Shown here piece by piece: positions 49,473 through 59,710 of a stretch of 64,000 nucleotides of DNA. Location: NCBI RefSeq assembly GCF_007644105.1, contig NZ_VFAC01000006.1, positions 1 to 64,000 of the forward strand, read 5' to 3'. A model generated the notes under the pieces. It worked only from the letters and a program-made list of their open reading frames with translations, ran no database searches and was not told the DNA's origin. A program made the translations under genes and the position numbers. How positions within the stretch are numbered: the stretch's first letter is position 1; each line of letters starts with the position of its first letter. The stretch comes from Elioraea rosea (lineage in GTDB: Bacteria > Pseudomonadota > Alphaproteobacteria > Acetobacterales > Acetobacteraceae).

Positions 49473-49874
49473 TCAGCCGAGAGGGCCCCAGGTGGCCTTG
49501 TTGAACACGCTGTCCTTGACCTCGCCGAGCAGAACGAACGGCGTCATGTTCTTGAGGCCGATCACTTCGATCGAACTCGAGCCGCCGCCCTGGATGCCGC
49601 CGAGCTCGAACGTGATCGGCACGCCGCTCGCGTTGACGGTGCCGGTGCCGGCAACCGTCACCTCCACGTCCTTGTCGTTGCTCATCACGATGAAGCCGCT
49701 CTTCACCTCGATCGCACCGATCGCCCACTTGCGCTTCATGGTCCAGTCATTGCCCTTCTTCCGGTAGAGCTCGGCAAGCGCGTCGCCGATCTTCTCCGAA
49801 TTCCTCAGCTGCATCTCGTCATAGTCGGCGAGGTAGCAGGCGACGGCATGCTTGGACGAAAAGCTCACCTTCAC
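49473..49874 (-). CDS. Hypothetical protein, second gene of an orphan pair
   Basis: A 133-residue protein I do not recognise. There is no signal peptide or membrane helix. A charged helical N-terminal half (EMQLRNSEKIGDALAELYRKK) precedes a beta-rich half with alternating V/T/G residues (KDVEVTVAGTGTV) and the Gly/Ser stretch GGIQGGGSSS. Base composition looks less GC-rich than its neighbours. Its ATG overlaps the stop of the 63-residue gene upstream (ATGA), so the two are coupled, or are a single gene split by a frame change. Confidence 0.6.
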   Translation of the reverse strand: MKVSFSSKHAVACYLADYDEMQLRNSEKIGDALAELYRKKGNDWTMKRKWAIGAIEVKSGFIVMSNDKDVEVTVAGTGTVNASGVPITFELGGIQGGGSSSIEVIGLKNMTPFVLLGEVKDSVFNKATWGPLG

Positions 49875-50062
49875 GGAAAGCCCAGCCGATCGACGACCGG
49901 GTCAGGAACACCGGCGTTGATCGCCTTGAGGTTGCCCAGGCGCTCGTAGACCTTCCCGTCCCGTTCGCCGTAGGAGCCGCATTCGGCCGTGGCGAAGCCG
50001 TTGGATACGAAATAGCCACGCTCGCGGTGCATGAGCGGAGCGGTCTTGTTGAGGAGTGACAT
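49871..50062 (-). CDS. Hypothetical small protein, first gene of an orphan pair
   Basis: A 63-residue unrecognised protein with tyrosine, glycine and charged residues (RERGYFVSNGFATAECGSYG) and no membrane segment. The ATG at 50062 is set by GGAGG six bases upstream; an ATG at 50074 is poorer. The Shine-Dalgarno directly abuts the hairpin at 50071-50099. The protein ends RLGFP and its stop overlaps the next ATG. Confidence 0.55.
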   Translation of the reverse strand: MSLLNKTAPLMHRERGYFVSNGFATAECGSYGERDGKVYERLGNLKAINAGVPDPVVDRLGFP

Positions 50063-50070
50063 CGCGTCCT

Positions 50071-50099
50071 CCATATGTTGCGGAAGCGCAACTATATGG
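50071..50099 (-). promoter_or_regulatory. Hairpin/palindrome abutting the Shine-Dalgarno of the orphan pair
   Basis: GTTGCG (50077-50082) and CGCAAC (50087-50092) enclose a 4-nt loop. With one bulged base the stem continues as CCATAT (50071-50076) with ATATGG (50094-50099). On the minus strand the last arm runs straight into GGAGGA, the ribosome binding site of the 63-residue gene, so folding could limit its access. It could equally be an operator. Confidence 0.6.
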
Positions 50100-50129
50100 A
50101 GGCGAGGCGAGGCCGGTGTATGCCGGCCG

Positions 50130-50372
50130 TCACTCGCAGCCGGACCCTAAGCCCTGGGCCTTTGCCAGGCGACGCCGGAGCTTGCCGATCGCTGCCTGGC
50201 GCACGGCGGAGGGGTTCGCGGCCGGCCCGACCGCGACCACCTCCTCGCCCGTGGCAGGATCGACCGCGGCGACCCTCAGCCACACCCCCATGCGCCGCTC
50301 CTCGAGCAGGAGTTCGGCGGTCGGCAGGGACCACTCATGCCCACCATGGTGACGCGCACCGACGTATGCCAT
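50130..50372 (-). CDS. Small conserved protein, possibly DUF6898-like
   Basis: An 80-residue protein. The region ELLLEERRMGVWLRVAAVDP through EEVVAVGPAANPSAVRQAA resembles a small family common in Acetobacteraceae and relatives that I recall as DUF6898. Its function is unknown. The ATG at 50372 is 43 bp from the divergent metY. The open frame extends upstream into metY antisense, and that part is discounted. Confidence 0.5.
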   Translation of the reverse strand: MAYVGARHHGGHEWSLPTAELLLEERRMGVWLRVAAVDPATGEEVVAVGPAANPSAVRQAAIGKLRRRLAKAQGLGSGCE

Positions 50373-50415
50373 CGTCCGACCTGCCAACCCCGCCACATGG
50401 GAGAGAGACGCGCCA

Positions 50416-53458
<3,043 letters not shown>

Positions 53459-53511
53459 GGTACCGCCCCCTTCTGAAGGTCCCGTTTCATTCGGAGCTGG
53501 GTTCGAGGGCC

Positions 53512-54255
53512 TCATGGCACAGCGTCGCTCCCTGCCCGCCGCCGCACGATCGCAAGACCAAGGAGCCCGACGCCGAGCACCGCCAGTGCCGTCGGCTCCG
53601 GGACGACATAGAATGGTCCAGACAGCACGCCGGAGACGCTGCAATACGTCTGCGCCGGTGGGGTGGAGAAGCAGACATCCACGTCGTCGGTGCCGTACTC
53701 GCCGAGCAGCGCGGGCTGGCCCGGCGCGGCGAGGCCGAACACGAGGTCCTCCTGCGTGGTGGTCAGACGGAGGTGCAGCACCGTCGGCATGACGTTGGGC
53801 TGCTTCAGGTCATCGGGGTTCGGGAGGTCGGGGATGGCCACATTGAGGGACCATGCGCCGAGCGGCCCGGCCGGATAGGGGTTGGCAAGATCGTCGAGCC
53901 TGATGTCGATGCCGCCGAACGAGACCTGAAGGTCGTCGAGCCCGAGCGCGCCCCAGTTCGGCACGGGCCCGGGCGGCAGCGCGGCGTTGATGGAGATGCC
54001 GTTGTAGTAGTCGGCGAGGGAAAACTGGATGAACCCAGCGCGGACCGGACCGACCTCGACGACAGGCGGACCGGGCGGGTCGTCATCCACAGCGGCCATG
54101 TTGTCGAAGTAGAAGCGGATCACATCCGCCTTCGCCGGAACGGTGCCAAGCGTTGCCAAGAGCGCAACTGCCGCTGCGATGCTGAACACCGAGCGGGCGT
54201 GCCGCGATTCGCCCCGCTCGCTAAGGCGTCTGCAAGATAGGGGTGAACGATGCAT
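53512..54255 (-). CDS. PEP-CTERM sorting-domain exported protein
   Basis: A 247-residue secreted protein of unknown function. The signal peptide is cleaved near A43-D44 (VPAKADVIRFYF). The middle is beta-rich, and two conserved cysteines (DVCFSTPP...TYCSVSG) may form a disulfide. The C-terminal tag is VPEP (218-221), a hydrophobic helix and RRR (238-240), the substrate signal for exosortase. AGGAGG six bases before the ATG at 54255 fixes the start. It is a tandem paralogue of the interrupted gene downstream. Confidence 0.88.
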   Translation of the reverse strand: MHRSPLSCRRLSERGESRHARSVFSIAAAVALLATLGTVPAKADVIRFYFDNMAAVDDDPPGPPVVEVGPVRAGFIQFSLADYYNGISINAALPPGPVPNWGALGLDDLQVSFGGIDIRLDDLANPYPAGPLGAWSLNVAIPDLPNPDDLKQPNVMPTVLHLRLTTTQEDLVFGLAAPGQPALLGEYGTDDVDVCFSTPPAQTYCSVSGVLSGPFYVVPEPTALAVLGVGLLGLAIVRRRAGSDAVP

Positions 54256-54355
54256 GTGTCCCTCCTGGGCGCTTCCGCTCTTCTTCTTGTCGTCGGAGCA
54301 TCACGACGCCAGTGGAGAGCGGGCGGATCCGGAAGGTCAAGCACGGTGCTCCGCG

Positions 54356-54377
54356 GGCCTTGCTCGGTATCAAGGCC
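54356..54377. promoter_or_regulatory. 7-bp inverted repeat upstream of the PEP-CTERM gene
   Basis: GGCCTTG (54356-54362) and CAAGGCC (54371-54377) flank 8 bp. It lies between the thioesterase stop and the PEP-CTERM start (145-bp gap). It could be an operator or a weak terminator; no T-run follows. Confidence 0.35.
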
Positions 54378-54400
54378 TGGCGAATCGAATGCCGAAACGG

Positions 54401-54835
54401 TCAGTCCCTTGCAATCATGAACCGTTCGAACACCGCCCGCGCCTCGTCCGGCGTCGGCTTGGGGCGGCCTGTCGCCTTCTCCACGTGCACGTGCACGAAA
54501 TGGCCCTCGGCCGAAGCGCGGTCCTCGTCCTCGCGGAAGATGCCGATGCCGTAGCGGATCGACGACGTGCCGAGGCGCTCGACGCGCAGACCCACCGTCA
54601 CCGCATCGGGGAACGACACCGAGGCGTGGTAGCGGCACTGCGTTTCGACCACGTAGCCCATCAGCGTCGGCGCAACGGGCAGGATCTCGCAGATCAGGAA
54701 GCGCGCCACGGCCGTGTCGAACCAGGAATAATAGACGACGTTGTTCACGTGCCCGTAGGCGTCGTTGTCCATCCAGCGGGTGATGATGGGGGTGAACCAG
54801 GCATAGTCGGCCCGGTGGCCGATCGGCTTCGTCAC
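54401..54835 (-). CDS. YbgC/FcbC-type acyl-CoA thioesterase
   Basis: A 144-residue hotdog protein with the 4-hydroxybenzoyl-CoA-thioesterase-like active-site segment WMDNDAYGHVNNVVYYSWFD. It probably hydrolyses a short or aromatic acyl-CoA; the substrate is unknown. The GTG at 54835 is preferred because GGGAG lies about seven bases upstream and the longer frame has no family similarity. The first gene of the group downstream of it is the PEP-CTERM pair, with no evident link. Confidence 0.86.
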   Translation of the reverse strand: MTKPIGHRADYAWFTPIITRWMDNDAYGHVNNVVYYSWFDTAVARFLICEILPVAPTLMGYVVETQCRYHASVSFPDAVTVGLRVERLGTSSIRYGIGIFREDEDRASAEGHFVHVHVEKATGRPKPTPDEARAVFERFMIARD

Positions 54836-54899
54836 GATGGGGCTCCCTGCTCGTCCGTCCCCTCGCATGCCGCAGCGCAGCAGGCGCCGCAAGCCCCGC

Positions 54900-55877
54900 T
54901 CAGCGAAGCGTATCGAGCCAGGCGGCGATGCGGCGGTCTGCCCAGGAACCGTCGCGCACCCCGTCATGGAAGCCGACATGCCCGCCGCCCGGGGCGATCA
55001 GCGCAGTGAGCGCGGGGTTGGCGCGCCAGTCCTGCGCCCTGTAGGTGGCGGCCGGGATCCACGGGTCGTCCTCCGCCGTCAGGCAGAGCGTGGGCGTGCG
55101 GATGCGGCCGATGCGCGGGGGAAGCGAGCAGCGCGCGTAGTAGTCGTCCGCCCCCGCGTAGCCTGCGAGCGGGGCGACGTAGCCGTCATCGAAGGCGCGC
55201 ACGTTGCGCGCACGCCGTGCCGCCTCGAGCCGGTCGGGGGGGATGTGGGGGGCGAGCGCCGCGGCATCCTGCTTCATCCGCCTGAGGATCCAGGAATGAT
55301 ACACGGCGTTGCGCGGTGCCATCATGCGCGCGCAGGTGGCGGCGAGATCGACGGGCGCACAGATCGTCGCCGCGGCGACCAGGGGAAGCGAGGGCTCGTC
55401 GCCTTCGCGAGCGAGCGCATCGAGAAGCTGCGTGCCGCCGAGCGAGACGCCGATCAGAACGAGCCCTGGCGCGACGAGCTCCTCCGGGAGCGCGCGCAAC
55501 GCCTCGACGATGTCCTGTCCAGCCCCGGCGTTGTAGCCCTTGCTCGAGCGCGGCAGGCTGGGCGCCGAGCCGCGCAGGTTCAGCCGCAGCACGCCATGGC
55601 CTCGGCCGCGCCAGAAGGCGGCGGCGCGGCGGATATGCACGCCGTCCTCGCAGCCGGTGAGGCCGTGGATGAGCACCACCGTCTCCCGTCCCTGCCCCGC
55701 CTGCCAGGCCGCGGCGAGCGCATCGCCGTCGGGCAGGTCAAGCCAGAGGCGGGTGAAGGGGCCCGGGTCCGGCGCGCCCCCGCGCAGCGTGTCACGTAGC
55801 GTCTGCAGGTCGCCGTTCAGCCACGGGAAGCGCGGCCGGAACGGCGGCGGTTCAGCCCTCGAGGAAGGCGGCGACAC
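54900..55877 (-). CDS. YheT-like alpha/beta hydrolase
   Basis: An alpha/beta hydrolase of about 325 residues of the YheT/ABHD1-3 group. Landmarks are the N-terminal PWLNGDLQT, LIHGLTGCEDG (oxyanion region), HGVLRLNLRGS, the nucleophile elbow IGVSLGGTQLL, and DDPWIP and GGHVGF near the acid and histidine. The start is uncertain: GTG at 55877 or ATG at 55895, both overlapping the end of the next hydrolase gene. Confidence 0.83.
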   Translation of the reverse strand: MSPPSSRAEPPPFRPRFPWLNGDLQTLRDTLRGGAPDPGPFTRLWLDLPDGDALAAAWQAGQGRETVVLIHGLTGCEDGVHIRRAAAFWRGRGHGVLRLNLRGSAPSLPRSSKGYNAGAGQDIVEALRALPEELVAPGLVLIGVSLGGTQLLDALAREGDEPSLPLVAAATICAPVDLAATCARMMAPRNAVYHSWILRRMKQDAAALAPHIPPDRLEAARRARNVRAFDDGYVAPLAGYAGADDYYARCSLPPRIGRIRTPTLCLTAEDDPWIPAATYRAQDWRANPALTALIAPGGGHVGFHDGVRDGSWADRRIAAWLDTLR

Positions 55878-56697
55878 GGGCGACCTGGTCGTCATCGACG
55901 AGGGCGGGAACATGGCCGACGCCAGGGACGGTGTGCAGGACGACGCCTGGCCGCGCCGCCATGCGTTGGGCCGTCTCGGCAAGGAGCAGGTCCGACACGG
56001 CACCGCGTAGCACGAGAACGGGGGCGGCGATGCGCTCCCACACCGCCCAGAGATCGACATCCTCCGCCACCTCCGGCATCGGCGCGGCGATCGCGGGGTC
56101 GTAATGCAGACGGAGCGTTCCGTCTGGCGCAGGCACGGCGGAGGTCTCGGCAAGGTGCCGCCAGTCCGCCTCCGTCATCGGCCCGAACCCCGCATGCACC
56201 TTGCGCAGATGAGCCTCGAGCGCGGCGAGGTCGGGGAAGCGGAGGTCGAGGCCGAGATAGGTCTTGATGCGCGAGAGTGCCGCGGCGGGGATGAACGGGC
56301 CGACATCGTTTAGCACCATGCGCCGGATGGGGGTGCCTGGCATCGCTGCGGTGCCCATGCCGATCAGCCCGCCCATCGAGGTGCCGACCCAGTCGACCGT
56401 CTCTGCGCCAAGCGCGGCAAGAAGATGCGCGCAGGCCGTGACGTAGGTTGGCACCGCGTAGAGAAGCGGGTTCGAGAGACGATCGCTCCCTCCTCGCCCT
56501 GGCATGTCCGGGCAGATCACCCAGCGGCCGCGCGCTGCGAGCGCTTCGGCGAGGCGATCGAAATCGCGCGCCGTGCGCGTGAGCCCATGCACGCAGATGA
56601 CGGGCGGCGACGTGCCCCGCTCGCCCCATTCCACGAAGGCGAGCGAATGGAACCCGTCAGCTGCGAGCCAGCGAAGCCGCCCGGGGCGTGGCGTCAC
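55852..56697 (-). CDS. Alpha/beta hydrolase
   Basis: A 281-residue alpha/beta hydrolase with CVHGLTRTARDF, DMPGRGGSD, the nucleophile elbow VGTSMGGLIGMG and the catalytic histidine region VPGVGHVPALV. The family includes esterases, lipases and dehalogenase-like enzymes; no substrate is evident. The GTG at 56697 overlaps the CoA-transferase stop (GTGA), which decides the start against the longer open frame. Confidence 0.86.
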   Translation of the reverse strand: MTPRPGRLRWLAADGFHSLAFVEWGERGTSPPVICVHGLTRTARDFDRLAEALAARGRWVICPDMPGRGGSDRLSNPLLYAVPTYVTACAHLLAALGAETVDWVGTSMGGLIGMGTAAMPGTPIRRMVLNDVGPFIPAAALSRIKTYLGLDLRFPDLAALEAHLRKVHAGFGPMTEADWRHLAETSAVPAPDGTLRLHYDPAIAAPMPEVAEDVDLWAVWERIAAPVLVLRGAVSDLLLAETAQRMAARPGVVLHTVPGVGHVPALVDDDQVARVAAFLEG

Positions 56698-57926
56698 ACC
56701 ACGCCCTTCTCGCGCAAGGAGGCGATCTCCGCCTCGCCAAGCCCCGCCTCGCGCAGCACCTCCTCGGTATGCGCGCCGAGCACGGGCGGGGAGATGCGGT
56801 AGTCGGGTGGCGTGGCAGAGAGCTTCACCGGATTGGCGATCAGCTTCGCGGGCTTCCCGCCCGTCGCGGCATGCTCCATCTCGATCACCATGCCGCGCGC
56901 CTTCACGTGCGGATCGTCGAACACCTCCTTCAGCGTGTTGATCGGGCCGCAGCCGATCGACAGTGCCTCGAGCTTCTCGATCCACTCCGCCGTGGTGCGG
57001 GACTTCAGCGTCGGCGTCAGCGTGTCGGTCACCAGGGCGCGGTTGGCGACGCGCGAGGCGTTCGTGGCGAAGCGGTCGTCGGAGAGAAGATGCTCGAGCC
57101 CGAAGCCCTTGCAGAAGCGCTCGAAGGTCGCGTCGTTGCCCACAGAGAGCACGATGGCCCCGTCGGCGGTGGCGAACACCTGGTAGGGAACGATGTTCGG
57201 GTGCTGGTTGCCGAGCCGCGGCGGGTTCTCGCCCGTGGCGAGGTAGTTCATCCCCTGGTTGGCGAGCCAGGCGACATGGGTGTCGAGCATACCGATGTCG
57301 ATCTGCTGCCCCTCGCCCGTCGCCTCCTTGTGACGCAGCGCCGCGAGGATGCCGATCGTCGCGTAAAGGCCGGCGAAGAGATCGGCCACCGGAATGCCCA
57401 CCTTCTGGGGAAGCCCGTCCGGCTCGCCGGTGAGGCTCATCACCCCGCCCATGGCCTGGATGAGGCTGTCATAGCCCGGCCGCGGCGCGTAGGGGCCGGT
57501 CTGCCCGAAGCCGGTGATGGAGCAGTAGATCAGCCCTGGGAACTCGGCCTTCAGGCTCTCGTAGTCGAGCCCGTATTTCTTCAGTCCACCCGGCTTGAAG
57601 TTCTCGACCAGGATGTCGCACGAGGCGATCAGCTTCTTGGCGATCGCGACCCCCTCGGGCTTGGCGATATCGAGCGTCAGGCTCCGCTTGTTCCGGTTCA
57701 CCCCGGCGAAATAGGCGCTCTCCTTGGTCGGGCCGTCCTTGCCGGGAAGGAAGGGGGGCGCGAAGCCGCGCGTGTCGTCGCCCCGCGTCGGATGCTCAAT
57801 CTTGATCACGTCGGCGCCGAGATCGCCGAGCATCTGCGCGCAGGTCGGGCCTGCAAGCACGCGCGTCAGGTCGAACACGCGAAGGCCCTTCAACGGTCCC
57901 GTAGGCTGTCCCGGCATTCCGATCAT
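56694..57926 (-). CDS. CaiB/BaiF family (class III) CoA-transferase
   Basis: A 410-residue class III CoA-transferase that moves CoA between acyl groups. Landmarks are LRVFDLTRVLAGPTCAQMLGDLGADVIKIE, NRNKRSLTLDI and PGYDSLIQAMGGVMSLTGEP; the family aspartate is probably that in IGMLDTHVAW. The ATG at 57926 has AGGAGG very close upstream; an ATG at 57917 is also possible. It is divergent from the aldehyde dehydrogenase. Confidence 0.9.
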   Translation of the reverse strand: MIGMPGQPTGPLKGLRVFDLTRVLAGPTCAQMLGDLGADVIKIEHPTRGDDTRGFAPPFLPGKDGPTKESAYFAGVNRNKRSLTLDIAKPEGVAIAKKLIASCDILVENFKPGGLKKYGLDYESLKAEFPGLIYCSITGFGQTGPYAPRPGYDSLIQAMGGVMSLTGEPDGLPQKVGIPVADLFAGLYATIGILAALRHKEATGEGQQIDIGMLDTHVAWLANQGMNYLATGENPPRLGNQHPNIVPYQVFATADGAIVLSVGNDATFERFCKGFGLEHLLSDDRFATNASRVANRALVTDTLTPTLKSRTTAEWIEKLEALSIGCGPINTLKEVFDDPHVKARGMVIEMEHAATGGKPAKLIANPVKLSATPPDYRISPPVLGAHTEEVLREAGLGEAEIASLREKGVV

Positions 57927-58017
57927 CCCCTCCTTGCGGGCCCCCGTCTTGAACCGCCCGGGGGCCGGGTGCATGGTCCGCGCGCTTATGGAACCGCCGC
58001 CGGGGAAGGACAAGACC

Positions 58018-59535
58018 ATGCCCGACACGATCACCGCAGGACGCACGCCGACCAGCCCGACGCTGGACGAAAAGGCCCTCGCCCGGGCTCTCTCCGGCCA
58101 TCACCTGATCGGCGGCCAGCTTGTTCCAGCCGCCTCCGGCAAGACGTTCCCCGTGGTCAACCCCGCGACGGCTGAAGAGGTCGCGACGGCCGCGCTCGGC
58201 GATGCCGCGGATGTCGACCGTGCGGTGAGCGTCGCGGCCGCTGCACAGAAGGAGTGGGCCAAGGTTCCCGCCCGCAAGCGCGGCGAGCTCGTCGGCGCCT
58301 GCGCCAAGGCGATTGCCGAGCATGTCGAGGAGCTGGGGCGCCTGATCGCGCTCGAGACGGGCAAGGCGCTGCGCACCGAGAGCCGTGTCGAGGCCAACGT
58401 GGTGGCCGACATCTTCGCCTTCTACGGGGGCCTCGGCAGCGAGCTGAAGGGCGAGACCGTTCCGTTCCACCCCGACGTGCTGTCGATGACCGTGCGCGAG
58501 CCGCTCGGCGTGGTCGGCGCGATCATCCCCTGGAACGTGCCGATGCTGTTGATGGCGCTGAAGGTCGCGCCCGCGCTCGTTGCCGGCAATGCCGTCGTCG
58601 TGAAGTCGGCCGAGGAGGCGCCGCTCGCTGTGCTGCGGATCTGCGAGATCCTCAACCGCATCCTCCCGCCCGGGCTGTTCAACATGCTCTCGGGCTTCGG
58701 GCCCGAGTGCGGCGCGCCGCTCGTCGAGCACCCGAAGGTGCGGAAGGTGACGTTCACGGGCTCCGTCGAGGTCGGACGTATCGTCGGGCAGGCGGCGGCG
58801 AAGAAGATCGTTCCCGTCACGCTCGAGCTCGGCGGCAAGAGCCCGATGATCGTGTTCGCCGACGCCGACCTCGAGAAGACGGTGATGGGCGCGATCACCT
58901 CGATGCGCTTCACCCGCCAGGGGCAGAGCTGCACGGCGGCGAGCCGCATCTACGTGCACGAGAAGATCTTCGACGCGTTCGTCTCCTCCCTCGCTGCGAA
59001 GGTGGACGCAATGGTGATGGGCGACCCGCTCGACGAGAAGACCGACATCGGAACGATCATCTCGGCCGACCAGTTCGCCAAGGTGAAGGGCTTCATCGAT
59101 GAGGGGCTCGCGACCAAGGGGGCCACGGGCCGCGCCTGCTCTGCGATGCCGAGCGATCCGGCGCTGAAGAAGGGCCTCTTCATCCAGCCGCACATCTTCA
59201 CGGGGCTCACGCGCGACAGCCGCCTGGTGCGCGAGGAGATCTTCGGCCCTGTGACGGTTCTGTTCCCGTTCAGCGACTGGCAGCAGGTTCTGGCCGAGGC
59301 GAACGACAGCGAGTACGGGCTGGCAGCGTCCGTGTGGACGAACAACCTCAAGGTCGGCCTGCGCATGGCACATGCGCTGGAAGCGGGGCTCGTTCAGATC
59401 AACCAGAACCTCGTGGTGCAGGCGAACCTGAGCTACGGCGGCATCAAGAGCTCAGGGCTCGGCAAGGAGGCCTCGCTCGAAGCGATGCTCGAGCACTTCA
59501 TGCACAAGAAAACGATCATGGTGAACATGGCCTGA
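58018..59535 (+). CDS. NAD(P)-dependent aldehyde dehydrogenase
   Basis: Oxidises an aldehyde to the acid, 505 residues. The catalytic C305 lies in GQSCTAASR, the general base E270 in LELGGKSP, and PWNVP and the FTGS loop of the cofactor site are present. The substrate is unknown. GGGGAAGGA precedes the ATG at 58018. Two GC-rich hairpins follow, the second a strong terminator. Confidence 0.94.
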   Translation: MPDTITAGRTPTSPTLDEKALARALSGHHLIGGQLVPAASGKTFPVVNPATAEEVATAALGDAADVDRAVSVAAAAQKEWAKVPARKRGELVGACAKAIAEHVEELGRLIALETGKALRTESRVEANVVADIFAFYGGLGSELKGETVPFHPDVLSMTVREPLGVVGAIIPWNVPMLLMALKVAPALVAGNAVVVKSAEEAPLAVLRICEILNRILPPGLFNMLSGFGPECGAPLVEHPKVRKVTFTGSVEVGRIVGQAAAKKIVPVTLELGGKSPMIVFADADLEKTVMGAITSMRFTRQGQSCTAASRIYVHEKIFDAFVSSLAAKVDAMVMGDPLDEKTDIGTIISADQFAKVKGFIDEGLATKGATGRACSAMPSDPALKKGLFIQPHIFTGLTRDSRLVREEIFGPVTVLFPFSDWQQVLAEANDSEYGLAASVWTNNLKVGLRMAHALEAGLVQINQNLVVQANLSYGGIKSSGLGKEASLEAMLEHFMHKKTIMVNMA

Positions 59536-59577
59536 CGCTCCTCCCCGCTCCGGCGGGGCGCTATCCTGGCGGTTCCG

Positions 59578-59618
59578 GCGCGGGGTGTGCGGCAACGCAC
59601 ATCCCGCGCTTTCCGTTT
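59578..59618 (+). terminator. Intrinsic terminator after the aldehyde dehydrogenase
   Basis: A 14-bp stem (59578-59591 with 59596-59609, one G-U pair) is capped by a GCAA tetraloop and followed by TTTCCGTTTT. A smaller GC hairpin (59543-59558, loop TCCG) lies just before it. Confidence 0.85.
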
Positions 59619-59710
59619 TCGACCGGGAGAAGGTTCGCATTGAATTCCCCCCCGCACTTGCTGCTACGCTCGGTATGAAGCCGGACCATTCCGGTACTGG
59701 GAGCGTTTCG

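Noticed and set aside
50373-50415. SAM-II riboswitch before metY
   Set aside because: Only 43 bases are available to the divergent gene and none of the conserved SAM-II segments is visible.
57796-59373. 525-codon minus-strand open frame opposite the aldehyde dehydrogenase
   Set aside because: Composition of a shadow frame; the plus-strand enzyme has intact catalytic residues.
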